NCBI GenBank assembly: GCA_944386885.1
Contig: CALXCU010000145.1
Location: 1-41,177, forward strand
Length of the DNA stretch: 41,177 bases
Source of the DNA: an uncultured Oscillospiraceae bacterium
GTDB lineage: Bacteria > Bacillota > Clostridia > Oscillospirales > Oscillospiraceae
Direction of reading: 5' to 3'
Under the pieces are notes generated by a model. That model saw only the letters and a program-made list of their open reading frames with translations. It did not search any database and had not been told where the DNA came from. The position numbers were made by a program, and so were the translations under genes. Below are positions 23,495 to 31,602 of this stretch, in pieces; positions within the stretch are counted from its first letter, which is position 1; each line of letters opens with the position of its first letter.

Positions 23495-24859
23495 ATGCAA
23501 AATAGCCCTGAGACCTCCATGGCGTTCTTTGAAAGTCTATGCGAGGAGTACCAGAAGCATAACTACATCGACCCGTCGTATTACGAGCGCTGGGGCGTCA
23601 AACGCGGCCTGCGCAACGCCGACGGCACCGGCGTTCTGGCCGGAGTGACCCAGATCGGCAACGTACTGGGCTACTATGTCCAGGACGGGGAACGCTATCC
23701 CATGGACGGCAAGCTCATTTACCGGGGCATCGACGTGGAGGAGCTCATTGACGGCTTTGTCAGTGAGGGGCGCTTTGGCTTTGAGGAGACGGCCTACCTG
23801 CTCCTCTTCGGGGCTCTGCCCACCCGGGCACAGCTGGAGGAGTTTAAGAATATCCTTTCGGACAACCACACCCTGCCCAAGATGTTCACCGAAGATATGA
23901 TCCTCAAGGCCCCCAGCCCCGATGTGATGAATAAGCTGGCCCGTTCCGTGCTGGCGCTCTACTCCTATGACGAGAATCCAGACGACTTGAGCTTGGCCAA
24001 CCAGCTGCGCCAGGCGGTGCAGCTCATCGCCCGGGTCCCCGTCATTGTGGCCCATGCCTTTGCAGTCAAGCGCCACTACTATGACAACGAGAGCCTCTAC
24101 CTCCACCGGCCCCAGCCGGGGCTGAGCGTGGCGCAGAACTTCCTCTACTCGGTGCGCCACGACAACCAGTACACCGACCAGGAGGCCAAGCTCCTGGACC
24201 TGTGCCTGGTGCTCCACGCCGAGCACGGCGGCGGCAACAACTCGGCCTTTGCCTGCCGGGTGCTCTCCTCCTCGGGGACGGACATCTACTCCTCCATCGC
24301 CGCGGCGGTGGGCTCTCTGAAGGGGCCCCGGCACGGCGGCGCCAACAAGAAGGTGGCCGAAATGTTCCGCGCCATTGAGAGCGGCGTAAAGGACTGGAAG
24401 GACGATGAGGAGGTCTCCGCCTTCCTGGACAAGCTCCTGCGGAAAGAGGCTGGGGACCGCTCGGGCCTCATCTACGGCATGGGCCACGCCATCTATACCC
24501 TCTCCGACCCCCGGGCGGTGCTCCTCAAACGCTACGCCCGCAAGCTGGCTGAGACCAAGGGAATGATGGATCAGTTCCAGCTGCTGGAAGCGGTGGAGCG
24601 CCTGACCCCCGGAGCCTTGGTCCGGGTGAAGAATGAGAAGAAGGTGGTCTGCGCCAACATCGACCTCTATTCCGGATTTGTCTACCAGATGATGGGCATT
24701 CCTCAGGAGCTGTACACCCCCCTCTTCGCGGTGGCCCGGATGGTGGGCTGGTGCGCCCACCGCATCGAGGAAGTCACCTCCCCCAGCAACCGCATCATCC
24801 GCCCGGCCTACAAGGCCGTGGCCCCCATGCGCACCTTTGTGCCGCTGGACCAGCGCTGA
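23495..24859 (+). CDS. Citrate synthase
   Basis: Condenses acetyl-CoA and oxaloacetate to citrate. 454 residues, the length of the longer clostridial citrate/2-methylcitrate synthases. Landmarks: YRGIDVEELID near 77-87, the first catalytic His in LHAEHGGGNNS near 240-250, the second in GPRHGGANKKV near 283-293 and the Asp in NIDLYSGFVYQMMGI near 388. The first 40 residues (FESLCEEYQKHNYIDPSYYE) form the N-terminal extension seen in this group. No aconitase or isocitrate dehydrogenase is beside it. It has its own promoter and terminator. 2-methylcitrate synthesis cannot be excluded from sequence alone. Confidence 0.95.
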   Translation: MQNSPETSMAFFESLCEEYQKHNYIDPSYYERWGVKRGLRNADGTGVLAGVTQIGNVLGYYVQDGERYPMDGKLIYRGIDVEELIDGFVSEGRFGFEETAYLLLFGALPTRAQLEEFKNILSDNHTLPKMFTEDMILKAPSPDVMNKLARSVLALYSYDENPDDLSLANQLRQAVQLIARVPVIVAHAFAVKRHYYDNESLYLHRPQPGLSVAQNFLYSVRHDNQYTDQEAKLLDLCLVLHAEHGGGNNSAFACRVLSSSGTDIYSSIAAAVGSLKGPRHGGANKKVAEMFRAIESGVKDWKDDEEVSAFLDKLLRKEAGDRSGLIYGMGHAIYTLSDPRAVLLKRYARKLAETKGMMDQFQLLEAVERLTPGALVRVKNEKKVVCANIDLYSGFVYQMMGIPQELYTPLFAVARMVGWCAHRIEEVTSPSNRIIRPAYKAVAPMRTFVPLDQR

Positions 24860-24910
24860 ATGGTATTGTACCACAGCACTCCCCGCTGTGCAAACCCCCG
24901 TCCATACTGC

Positions 24911-24946
24911 CGCCCCGGGCTCTTACTGAGAGCCCGGGGCGTTTTT
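24911..24946 (+). terminator. Terminator of the citrate synthase gene
   Basis: A 13-bp perfect stem (CGCCCCGGGCTCT / AGAGCCCGGGGCG) with a 5-base loop and TTTTT. Confidence 0.93.
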
Positions 24947-24963
24947 GGGGGAAGCTGGAGCAG

Positions 24964-25161
24964 TCACAGACCAAGGATATAGTCGGCGGAGATATGATAG
25001 TACCGGTCCAGCTTGATGAGATGGCGAATGGGCAGTTCGCTGGCGCCCCGCTCATACCGGACATACATGGTCTGGGAGGTCCCCGGCATTTCTGCAATCT
25101 CGGTTTGGGTCTTGTCGGCGTCTTCCCGCAGGTCGCGAATGCGCTTTTGATAAAATTCCAT
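24964..25161 (-). CDS. Small XRE-type helix-turn-helix regulator
   Basis: A 65-residue single-domain DNA-binding protein of the Cro/CI fold: RIRDLREDADKTQTEIAEMPGTSQTMYVRYERGASELPI carries the five-helix pattern, and LDRYYHISADYILGL is the usual C-terminal helix of phage-like and chromosomal XRE repressors. The helix-turn-helix has MPGTS in place of the more common LGVS. I set the start at MEFYQK, with AGAGGTG six bases ahead. It starts 10 bases after the LysR gene, so both are probably one transcript. Confidence 0.85.
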   Translation of the reverse strand: MEFYQKRIRDLREDADKTQTEIAEMPGTSQTMYVRYERGASELPIRHLIKLDRYYHISADYILGL

Positions 25162-25171
25162 ACTGCACCTC

Positions 25172-26032
25172 TTATTCCAGCCAGTCAGCCCAATCCCCGG
25201 CAAAGAGGTTATCCCGAAGCCAGACGGCGTGAAAGGCCCCGCTGAGGGGCTCTCCAGTCAGATCAAAACGGGCCAGGGTTCCAGCGATGAGTTCCCGCTC
25301 TACCACCGGGGCATAGAGAAAGGAGACTCCCAGGTTTTCCACCAAGAGAGCCTTAATGGTGGAAAACTCGCTGATTTCGGTGATTCGGGGGAAGCGCTCC
25401 AGGGTGTAGCAGCGCCGACGCAGGGCGTCCTCAAAAATGGCCCGGGTGCCCGAGCCGGCCTCCCGCACCAGCAGCCGCTCGCCCAGCAGCGCCTCGGGCT
25501 CCACCTGCTTTCCGGCCAGGGGGTGGTCCGGGGCACACACGCCGAAAAAGGGCACCCGGCGCAGCAGCCGGGCGGCGTAGGAGCGCCGGTCGAAAAAGCC
25601 CTCCACCAGGGCGAAATCCAGCGTTCCCGCCTCCAGGGCGGCCAGCAGTACTTGGGTGTTCTCCACCGTCAAGGACAGGGCGGCGTCCGGGTGCCGCCGG
25701 AGGAAGCGGGAGACCAGCGGGGCGGCGGCATAGGCCCCGATGGTCTTGGTGGCCCCCACCCGCAGGGACAAGGGGACAGGAGCGGCCAGAGCCTCCTGGA
25801 TTTTCCGGCTGTTATAGGCCAGGGGCCGGGCCAGATCCCGCAGCCGCTCCCCCGCCGGAGTCAGGCGGAGGGTCTTATTTTGATAGGTGAAGAGCTTTTG
25901 GCCATAGTGCTCTTCCAGAGCGTGGATCTGGTGGGTCACCGCCGGCTGCGTAAGACACAGCCGTTCCGCCGCCCGGGTATAGTTCATGGTCTCGCACAGG
26001 ACCAGGAATGTGTTGAGCCTGGGGTCCAGCAT
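25172..26032 (-). CDS. LysR family transcriptional regulator (likely regulator of the exporter)
   Basis: A 286-residue LysR regulator. The winged helix is at 2-60 (LNTFLVLCETMNYTRAAERL, CLTQPAVTHQIHALEEHYG); the rest is the periplasmic-binding-like effector domain (LRVGATKTIGAYAAAPLVSRF). Three ATGs lie close together; I use the last, which gives MLDPRLN and stands four bases after AGGTGG. Starting at 26035 or 26047 is possible. It is divergent from the YeiH-type exporter, the same arrangement as yeiE-yeiH of enterics, and probably controls it. Confidence 0.88.
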   Translation of the reverse strand: MLDPRLNTFLVLCETMNYTRAAERLCLTQPAVTHQIHALEEHYGQKLFTYQNKTLRLTPAGERLRDLARPLAYNSRKIQEALAAPVPLSLRVGATKTIGAYAAAPLVSRFLRRHPDAALSLTVENTQVLLAALEAGTLDFALVEGFFDRRSYAARLLRRVPFFGVCAPDHPLAGKQVEPEALLGERLLVREAGSGTRAIFEDALRRRCYTLERFPRITEISEFSTIKALLVENLGVSFLYAPVVERELIAGTLARFDLTGEPLSGAFHAVWLRDNLFAGDWADWLE

Positions 26033-26054
26033 CATACCACCTGCCATTAGTTTT

Positions 26055-26078
26055 ATAAATTGATCTATAAAAATTTAT
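26055..26078. promoter_or_regulatory. Candidate LysR operator
   Basis: ATAAAT and ATTTAT are inverted around 12 bases in a very A/T-rich divergent promoter region. The inverted arms and spacing resemble LysR sites, though the base composition makes this easy to find by chance. Confidence 0.4.
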
Positions 26079-26104
26079 CATTTTATTTTATCGCTCTTTG
26101 GGCC

Positions 26105-26110
26105 TATAAT
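26105..26110 (+). promoter_or_regulatory. -10 box of the exporter gene
   Basis: Perfect TATAAT, 33 bases before the start codon. The -35 position is poor, which fits a gene that needs a LysR activator. Confidence 0.6.
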
Positions 26111-26143
26111 CAAGAAAACAAATAAGAAAGGGCGTTATTTGAG

Positions 26144-27175
26144 ATGGATTTCCTGCGGATCAAAGGACCGGGCCTGCTGCTCTGCCTGGTCATTGCACTG
26201 CCCTGCTGGCTGCTGGGGCAGGCCTTTCCCGTCATTGGCGGGCCGGTGTTCGCCATCCTGGCGGGCATGGTTATCACCCTGGTATGGAAGGACAAGGGCG
26301 GCTTTTCGGGCGGCATTACCTATACCTCCAAAAAGATCCTCCAATATGCTGTGATCCTTCTGGGCTTTGGCCTGAACCTGTCGGAGATTGCCAAGGTGGG
26401 AGCCCAGTCGCTGCCCATTATCTGCTCGACCATCGCCACCAGCCTGGTGGTCTCCTTCCTGCTCTACAAGCTCATGCGGATGCCCGCCAACATCTCTACG
26501 CTGGTGGGAGTGGGCTCTTCCATCTGCGGCGGGTCGGCTATCGCCGCGACCGCCCCGGTCATCGGAGCCGACGACGAGGAGATCGCCCAGGCCATCTCGG
26601 TCATCTTCCTCTTCAATGTGGTGGCGGCCCTCACCTTCCCCACCCTGGGCGGGGTCCTGGGCCTGACAAATGAGGGCTTCGGCCTATTTGCGGGCACGGC
26701 GGTCAACGACACCTCCTCGGTCACCGCCGCCGCCTCCACCTGGGATACGCTCCACGGCACGAGGGGCGCGGTGTTGGAGTACGCCACCATCGTCAAGCTC
26801 ACCCGTACCCTGGCCATCATCCCCATCACGCTGGTGCTGGCCTTCTGGCGGACCTGGCAGGCCAAGCGGGGCGGCTCGGCCAGCAGCGGCGCCTTCTCGC
26901 TCAAGCAGGTCTTTCCCTTCTTTATCCTCTTCTTTGTCCTGGCCTCCGTGCTCACGACCGTTGCCTCCCTGGCGGGGGTGGACCCGGCGGTATTCCAGCC
27001 GCTGAAAGAACTCTCCAAATTCTTTATTGTCATGGCCATGGCGGCCATTGGCCTGAACACGGACATCGTGCGCCTGGTGAGGACTGGCGGCAAGCCCATC
27101 TTCCTGGGATTCTGCTGCTGGGTGGCCATTGCCTGCGTGAGCCTGGGGATGCAGCACCTGATGGGCCTGCTGTAA
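26144..27175 (+). CDS. YeiH-family putative sulfate/sulfonate exporter
   Basis: A 343-residue inner-membrane protein of PF03601 with about ten hydrophobic spans. The hallmark [20 protein letters not shown] is near residues 121-140, with [15 protein letters not shown] near 72-86 and [14 protein letters not shown] near 304-317 as repeated halves. Members were proposed to export sulfate or related anions, but direct evidence is limited. The neighbouring LysR gene supports substrate-induced expression. The start codon lacks a strong ribosome site (AAGAAAGGGCG at some distance) but is the only good option. Confidence 0.88.
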   Translation: MDFLRIKGPGLLLCLVIALPCWLLGQAFPVIGGPVFAILAGMVITLVWKDKGGFSGGITYTSKKILQYAVILLGFGLNLSEIAKVGAQSLPIICSTIATSLVVSFLLYKLMRMPANISTLVGVGSSICGGSAIAATAPVIGADDEEIAQAISVIFLFNVVAALTFPTLGGVLGLTNEGFGLFAGTAVNDTSSVTAAASTWDTLHGTRGAVLEYATIVKLTRTLAIIPITLVLAFWRTWQAKRGGSASSGAFSLKQVFPFFILFFVLASVLTTVASLAGVDPAVFQPLKELSKFFIVMAMAAIGLNTDIVRLVRTGGKPIFLGFCCWVAIACVSLGMQHLMGLL

Positions 27176-27245
27176 AAGGAAGCGATACTGGACAAAGCGA
27201 CCAAAATACGCGGGACAACAGCGGTAAAAATGCCAAAAAAGCGTG

Positions 27246-27284
27246 GAGGGACCCTTTTTCATTTGAAAAAGGGTCCCTCTTTTT
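27246..27284 (+). terminator. Terminator of the YeiH-family gene
   Basis: A 15-bp perfect stem (GAGGGACCCTTTTTC / GAAAAAGGGTCCCTC), 4-base loop and TTTTT tail. The promoter of the next gene begins inside it. Confidence 0.93.
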
Positions 27285-27292
27285 GTTATAAT
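27263..27292 (+). promoter_or_regulatory. Promoter of the CarD-like gene, embedded in a terminator
   Basis: TTGAAA and TATAAT separated by 18 bases. The -35 lies at the loop and descending arm of the upstream terminator. Transcription would start near 27299, about 47 bases before the gene. Confidence 0.65.
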
Positions 27293-27345
27293 AAGAGCAG
27301 ATAAAACAGAGCGTAAACAGCTGAGCAGACAGAAAGGAGCAGACT

Positions 27346-27849
27346 ATGTATCCAATCGGGGCATTGGTGGTATACGGACGCAACGGCGTTTGCCGGGTGC
27401 GGGATGTGGGAGAGTTGGCGACAGGAGAGCGGGGACGGCTGTATTACACATTGGAACCTCTCTTTGCCAAGGAGACCATTTACCTGCCTGTGGACACCAA
27501 AGGTCCCCTGCGGGCGGTCCTCACCCGGGAGGAGGCGGAGAAGCTCATCCGCGGCATTCCGGAGATCCAGGCGGAGACGGTAAACATCAGCAGCCTGCCG
27601 GCCCTGTCCCGCTACTACCAGCAGGCGGGGCGGACCTCCGACTGCGGGGAGCTGGTCCGGTTCATCAAGACCCTGCGGGCCCGGCGCAGCCGCCGCTCCG
27701 GCGCAGGACGGCCGGGAAATCTGGAGGAGCGCTACCTCCACCAGGCCGAAGAGCAGCTGGAGGGGGAGCTGAGCGTGGCCCTGGGTATCCCGCGCGAGCA
27801 GGTGGGCGGATATATTGACATGGTTATCCGGAAGACGGCGGCCTCCTAA
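27346..27849 (+). CDS. CarD-like transcriptional regulator
   Basis: A 167-residue protein whose N-terminal half is a CarD/TRCF RNA-polymerase-interacting domain (residues about 1-62: MYPIGALVVYGRNGVCRVRDV, YYTLEPLF, TIYLPVDT). The C-terminal half is a helical region with basic patches (RARRSRRSGAGRPGN). Such proteins bind the beta subunit of RNA polymerase and stabilise open complexes at rRNA-type promoters. Length and layout fit the Firmicute members. Its promoter starts within the preceding terminator, and its own terminator follows closely. Confidence 0.9.
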   Translation: MYPIGALVVYGRNGVCRVRDVGELATGERGRLYYTLEPLFAKETIYLPVDTKGPLRAVLTREEAEKLIRGIPEIQAETVNISSLPALSRYYQQAGRTSDCGELVRFIKTLRARRSRRSGAGRPGNLEERYLHQAEEQLEGELSVALGIPREQVGGYIDMVIRKTAAS

Positions 27850-27854
27850 AACCA

Positions 27855-27892
27855 AAAAGACGGCGGCGGATTTTTAACCCGCCGCCGTTTTT
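27855..27892. terminator. Bidirectional terminator between carD-like and ynzC genes
   Basis: A 10-bp perfect stem (ACGGCGGCGG / CCGCCGCCGT) with a 9-base loop, TTTT on the plus strand and AAAAA (T-run on the minus strand) on the other side. Its end overlaps the ynzC stop codon by a base or two. Confidence 0.88.
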
Positions 27893-28112
27893 AGTCTGCC
27901 TTCTGGTCTTTGGGAGTCAGCCGGTGCTTTGTGCCGTCGGGCTCCACAATGTAAGTGTTCTCCAACTGGGCGGCCAAGTTGGCCCGCACCGCTGCCACAT
28001 AGGCCTCCCGAAGGAGGGCGCGCTCCGCCGTCTCCTCGGGGGTGAGGCCCTCGGGGGTCTTGGCTTTCCTGGCCAGTTCATTGATCCGGTCAATTTGTGC
28101 CTGTGTAATCAT
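27891..28112 (-). CDS. ynzC: YnzC/DUF896 family small protein
   Basis: A 73-residue helical protein: IDRINELARKAKTPEGLTPEE, then ERALLREAYVAAVRANLAAQLENTYIV, the standard DUF896 sequence pattern. In Bacillus subtilis YnzC is linked to the SOS-induced yneA operon, next to lexA, and the same kind of neighbourhood is seen here (lexA is upstream on the same strand). It is the last gene of a long minus-strand operon, 34 bases after ylmH. Confidence 0.92.
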   Translation of the reverse strand: MITQAQIDRINELARKAKTPEGLTPEETAERALLREAYVAAVRANLAAQLENTYIVEPDGTKHRLTPKDQKAD

Positions 28113-28146
28113 GCCAACGCTCCTTCCAATCTGGTCCGGGGCGGTA

Positions 28147-28947
28147 TCAGATGTACCGTTCCAATTCCACCATGACGCGGCCCTTTTTGGACAGGCCGCC
28201 CAGCTCCTTCACCACCGCTTTGCCCAGGCCGCGGCAGGAGAGGATGTCTCCCGGCTCCACCGGCTTATCGGCCTTGACGCACTCCCGGTAGTTGAGCTGG
28301 ACCCGGCCGGCCGAAATAAGGCCGGCGGCCTTACTCCGGGAGGTGGAGAAGGCGGCGGCCACGATGGCGTCCAGCCGGGGTGTGGCCACCGTGTCACGGA
28401 TGCGCTTGACCTGGACGGGCGGAGGCTCCAACTCCGCCAGAGAGATGGGACGGACCGCCAGCTTAGCCCGTCCGGCGCTGTCCAGGTTTTGAAGCAGGTA
28501 GTCTGAGAGCTCCCGCAGCACCAAGAGGTCGCAGGACTCCGGCCCTACCAGCAGGTCCCCGACCTTCTCCCGGGTGATGCCCTGGCCCAGGATGGCGCCC
28601 AGGAGATCCCGGTGGGTGAGCCCTGCATCGGAGCGGTAGGAGCAGCGCAGGGCGGCCACTGGCCCCTCCTCCGCCAGGGCGAGGAAGTCCTCCGGCTCCT
28701 GCCAGTCGGGGAGAAAGACGCACACGGTGCGCTCAGCCCCCTGATACCCGCCGAAAAAGAGGTGGGCGGGATGGGCGCAGGCGGCAATCAGGCTTTCCAC
28801 ACAGGCCCGCTGGGCGGGGGATAAAAACCCCGTGTGGGCGGGGATGTTTTTGCGCCGGGCGGTTTCCAGCTGGTCCAGGGTGCGGGCCAGCAGAAGCCGC
28901 TCCTCCCCGTCCTGGGCCAGCTTGTTGAGCAATTCGGTCTTATTCAT
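28147..28947 (-). CDS. ylmH: YlmH-type S4-domain RNA-binding protein
   Basis: A 266-residue protein with an N-terminal YlmH fold (residues about 10-180: TGFLSPAQRACVESL, FFGGYQGAERTVCVFLP, RDLLGAILGQGITREKVGDL) and a C-terminal S4 domain (about 185-245: TPRLDAIVAAAFSTSRSKAAGLISAGRVQLNYREC). Members bind 50S subunits that carry stalled nascent chains and act in ribosome-associated quality control. Usually ylmH sits beside the division genes; here it is in a repair operon. Its ATG overlaps the exonuclease stop (ATGA). Confidence 0.92.
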   Translation of the reverse strand: MNKTELLNKLAQDGEERLLLARTLDQLETARRKNIPAHTGFLSPAQRACVESLIAACAHPAHLFFGGYQGAERTVCVFLPDWQEPEDFLALAEEGPVAALRCSYRSDAGLTHRDLLGAILGQGITREKVGDLLVGPESCDLLVLRELSDYLLQNLDSAGRAKLAVRPISLAELEPPPVQVKRIRDTVATPRLDAIVAAAFSTSRSKAAGLISAGRVQLNYRECVKADKPVEPGDILSCRGLGKAVVKELGGLSKKGRVMVELERYI

Positions 28948-29705
28948 GGCGCCTCCCGCAGGTCCAGCTCCACCGGGCAGTGGTCGCTGCCCATCACCTG
29001 GGCGAGGATCTTACTGTCGGCCACCCGGGGACGCAGGCGGTCGGAGACAATGAAGTAGTCAATGCGCCACCCGGCGTTGTTGTCCCTGGCGTGGTACATA
29101 TAAGACCACCAGGAGTAGGCCCCCGTGGCGTCGGGATAGAGGAGGCGGAATGTGTCGGTAAAACCGGCGGCCAGGAGCTGGGTCATCTTCCCCCGCTCTT
29201 CATCGGTGCAGCCGGCGTTGCCCCGGTTGGTCTTTGGGTTTTTCCGGTCAATTTCGCTGTGAGCCACATTCAGGTCCCCGCAGAGGATGACCGGTTTCGT
29301 CTGGTCCAGGCCGGTCAGGTAGGCCCGGAAGGCGTCCTCCCAGGCCATGCGGTAGGAGAGGCGGGTGAGCCCGCGCTGAGCGTTTGGGGTGTAGCAGCAG
29401 ACCAGGAAAAAATCCGCAAATTCGGCGGTGATGACCCGCCCCTCCGTATCGTGCTCCGGGACACCCAGGCCATAGGCGACGTTCAGGGGCTCCACCCGGG
29501 TGAAGAGGGCGGTGCCGGAGTACCCCTTTTTCTCCGCGCTGTTCCAGAACTGCCGGTAGCCGGGCAGGTCCAGCTCGATCTGGTGGGGCTGGAGCTTGGT
29601 CTCCTGGAGGCAGACCATGTCGGCGCCGGCCGCCTGGAAAAAGTCCAAAAACCCCTTGCCCAGGCAGGCCCGCAGGCCGTTTACGTTCCAGGAAATGAGC
29701 TTCAT
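28944..29705 (-). CDS. exoA: Exodeoxyribonuclease III / AP endonuclease
   Basis: A base-excision-repair nuclease that cuts at abasic sites. 253 residues with the EEP-fold motifs in order: ISWNVNGLRA at 4-13, VCLQETKLQPHQI at 31-43 (metal-binding Glu), YTPNAQRG near 107-114, CGDLNVAHSEID near 146-157, WRIDYFIVSDRL near 219-230 and MGSDHCPVELDL near 239-250 (catalytic Asp-His pair). I set the start at MKLISWN. The ribosome site GGGGGTGAGG lies across the stop of the preceding DUF6440 gene, which means coupled translation. Confidence 0.95.
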   Translation of the reverse strand: MKLISWNVNGLRACLGKGFLDFFQAAGADMVCLQETKLQPHQIELDLPGYRQFWNSAEKKGYSGTALFTRVEPLNVAYGLGVPEHDTEGRVITAEFADFFLVCCYTPNAQRGLTRLSYRMAWEDAFRAYLTGLDQTKPVILCGDLNVAHSEIDRKNPKTNRGNAGCTDEERGKMTQLLAAGFTDTFRLLYPDATGAYSWWSYMYHARDNNAGWRIDYFIVSDRLRPRVADSKILAQVMGSDHCPVELDLREAP

Positions 29706-29709
29706 CGCC

Positions 29710-29886
29710 TCACCCCCGGGGCCACTGCATGGGCTTCCCCTCGCTGTCCAGCAGCGGGGTGAGGCCGCCAGCATTGCCGTTGCTCACCTGGAGATAGAGC
29801 GCCCCAGTCTCGGTGTCCAGGAGGACGCGGATCACATCCATGGTCCCCTGGGTATAAATAACTTGAAAGCGGTCTTTTTTTCCCAT
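29710..29886 (-). CDS. 58-residue DUF6440 family protein
   Basis: A small gene between ogt and exoA that is easy to overlook. It begins MGKKDRFQVIYTQGTMDVIR and continues with a VLLDTETGALYLQVSN strand pair and GGLTPLLDSEGKP, the sequence pattern I associate with DUF6440 (RF..VY..G, VD.ETGV.YL, GGLTPLLD..GKP). The ATG has a strong GGGAGGAC ten bases ahead, and the stop lies 4 bases before the exoA start. The fit to the family and the tidy spacing make it a real gene; function is unknown. Confidence 0.85.
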   Translation of the reverse strand: MGKKDRFQVIYTQGTMDVIRVLLDTETGALYLQVSNGNAGGLTPLLDSEGKPMQWPRG

Positions 29887-29929
29887 AAAACAAAGTCCTC
29901 CCGGTGGAAAATTTCGTCCAAAGGACGGA

Positions 29930-30388
29930 TTATCGGGCCCCCTCCAGCTTGAGTAGGGCCTCTTTCAGGGCCAGCCCGCCGGCGTAGCCGGTGAGGGAGC
30001 CGTCCTTTCCCACCACCCGGTGGCAGGGGATCAAGATGGGCAGGGGGTTGCGGTGGTTGGCCTGGCCCACCGCACGAACAGCCTTTGGGCGGCCCAGCCG
30101 GGCAGCCAGGTCCCCGTAGGAGACGGTGGCGCCGTAGGGAATGCGCCGCAATTCCTCCCACACGGCGCACTGAAAGGGGGTGCCTGCCGGAGCCAGGGGC
30201 AGCTGAAACACCCGCAGCTCGCCCCGCAGATAGGACAGCAGCTGGGCCCGGCCCTCCGCCAAAAGAGAGGTCTCCCGGCTGAAGAGCCGGGGGGTGGGGG
30301 AGCCGGGGAGATAGAGATGGGTGAGGGCATCTCCCTCTCCCGCCAGAGCCATGGGCCCCAAAGGGGTGTCAAAGGTCAAGAAGTCCAT
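29930..30388 (-). CDS. ogt: Methylated-DNA-protein-cysteine methyltransferase
   Basis: Removes alkyl groups from O6-alkylguanine by transfer to its own cysteine. 152 residues: an N-terminal domain (MDFLTFDTPLGPMALAGEGD) and the catalytic domain with YGATVSYGDLAARLGRP, AVGQANHRNPLPILIPCHRVVGKDG (active Cys in PCHRV) and a GGLALKEALLKLE tail. I set the start at the ATG that overlaps the lexA stop (TGATG), which implies coupling. Its place next to lexA fits regulation with the SOS response. Confidence 0.95.
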   Translation of the reverse strand: MDFLTFDTPLGPMALAGEGDALTHLYLPGSPTPRLFSRETSLLAEGRAQLLSYLRGELRVFQLPLAPAGTPFQCAVWEELRRIPYGATVSYGDLAARLGRPKAVRAVGQANHRNPLPILIPCHRVVGKDGSLTGYAGGLALKEALLKLEGAR

Positions 30389-31011
30389 CAATACCTCCGC
30401 ACCACGGCCACCACCCGCCCCAACAGCTGAGCATGCTCGCCGTCGATGGGCTCGTAGTCCGGATTTTCCGGCATAAGCCAGGTATGGCCGTCCTTCCGGC
30501 GGAGGGTCTTGACGGTGGCCTCGTCCTCGAAGAGGGCCACCACAATTTCCCCATTGCGGCACTCCTGCTGCTGGTGAACCACGACCAGGTCGCCTGGCAG
30601 GATGCCCGCGCCCAGCATGGACTCCCCCCGCACCCGCAGGGCAAAGTACTCCCCGGGCCGGCCATTGGTGTCAAACGTGAGGTACTCCTCCACATGCTCC
30701 TCGGCCAGAATGGGCGCTCCGGCGGCCACGTTGCCCACCACAGGGACCCGGTCGGCAGGGAGTTCCGGGGCGCTCTGGGAGGCGGGAGCGCGCTCAGACC
30801 GGGCCACCACGGTGATCGCCCGGGTTTTGCCCTCGGCCTTGGCGATCATGCCCGCCTCCTCCAGACCCTTCAAATGGAAGTGGACGGTGGAGGGGGATTT
30901 CAGCCCAACGGCGGCGCCAATCTCCCGCACAGAGGGGGGATATCCGTGCTCTTCCGTGAAAGCAAGGATAAAGTCGTAAATATTCTGCTGTCTGACGGTC
31001 AGCTTTCCCAT
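30388..31011 (-). CDS. lexA: LexA repressor
   Basis: The SOS repressor, 207 residues. Residues 1-70 form the winged helix (LTVRQQNIYDFILAFTEEHG, PPSVREIGAAVGLKSPSTVHFHLKGLE). The self-cleavage site is AAG-A (NVAAGAPI, Ala-Gly near residues 95-97); the peptidase dyad is Ser in RGESMLGAG and Lys in ATVKTLRRK. Ribosome site AAAGGAGA is close to the ATG. It is second in the operon after the acetyltransferase, with a LexA-box-like sequence at the operon promoter, so it probably represses itself. Confidence 0.97.
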   Translation of the reverse strand: MGKLTVRQQNIYDFILAFTEEHGYPPSVREIGAAVGLKSPSTVHFHLKGLEEAGMIAKAEGKTRAITVVARSERAPASQSAPELPADRVPVVGNVAAGAPILAEEHVEEYLTFDTNGRPGEYFALRVRGESMLGAGILPGDLVVVHQQQECRNGEIVVALFEDEATVKTLRRKDGHTWLMPENPDYEPIDGEHAQLLGRVVAVVRRY

Positions 31012-31037
31012 GGTCGGTCTCCTTTCCAGCAGGGGGC

Positions 31038-31526
31038 TCAGAGGGTGTGATAGTGGGGAATGATGTCCTCGTAGACGCCGTCTTTCCGCAGGAAGCCCCC
31101 GGGGATGGTCCCCAGCTGCACAAAGCCCAGCCGCGCATACAGGCGCAGGGCGGGGGTGTTGCTCTTTACCACGGCGTTAAATTGCAAGATGCGGAAGCCA
31201 AGCTCTCTGCCCTTGGCCATGCAGTGGCGCACTAGGGCCTCCCCAATGTGTTCGCCCCGGCGGTCGGCCCGAACGGCATAGCTGGCATTGCAGATGTGGC
31301 CGCACCGGCCCACGTTGTTGGGATGGAGAATATATAGGCCCACCAGCTCCCCTGCCTCGTCCCGGGCCACACCGGTAAAGGACTGCCCGGCGAAAAATGC
31401 GGCTCCGCTCTCCGGGGTGAGCGGTTCCATCTGTGGGAAAGCCAGACCGTCCTCCACCACTTGATTCCAGAGGGAAATGGCCTCGGGCAGATCGGCGGGA
31501 GCGCAGGGTGTGATAGAAAGTTCCAT
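31038..31526 (-). CDS. GNAT family N-acetyltransferase
   Basis: A 162-residue acetyl-CoA-dependent acetyltransferase: ITPCAPADLPEAISLWNQ at the start, LVGLYILHPNN in the central sheet, and the acetyl-CoA loop RRGEHIGEALVRHCMAKGRELG near 90-110, then LQFNAVVKSNTPALRLYARLGFVQLGT. The loop has R-R-G-E-H-I-G in place of the usual Q/R-x-x-G-x-G/A. The substrate is unknown. It is the first gene after the promoter and precedes lexA by 26 bases. The ATG is supported by AGGTGA. Confidence 0.88.
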   Translation of the reverse strand: MELSITPCAPADLPEAISLWNQVVEDGLAFPQMEPLTPESGAAFFAGQSFTGVARDEAGELVGLYILHPNNVGRCGHICNASYAVRADRRGEHIGEALVRHCMAKGRELGFRILQFNAVVKSNTPALRLYARLGFVQLGTIPGGFLRKDGVYEDIIPHYHTL

Positions 31527-31573
31527 GACAAATCACCTGACAAAAGAGATAGAATGGAGAAAAGTTCACCCTT

Positions 31574-31602
31574 ATCATACCATAGCGCGGGCGGAAAGTC
31601 AA
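31574..31602 (-). promoter_or_regulatory. Promoter of the GNAT-lexA-repair operon
   Basis: Minus-strand TTGACT and TATGAT with 17 bases between. The -35 is overlapped by a LexA-box-like sequence. Confidence 0.8.

Noticed and set aside
23537..24874. A 445-residue minus-strand open frame
   Set aside because: Antisense to citrate synthase, with composition typical of a shadow frame.
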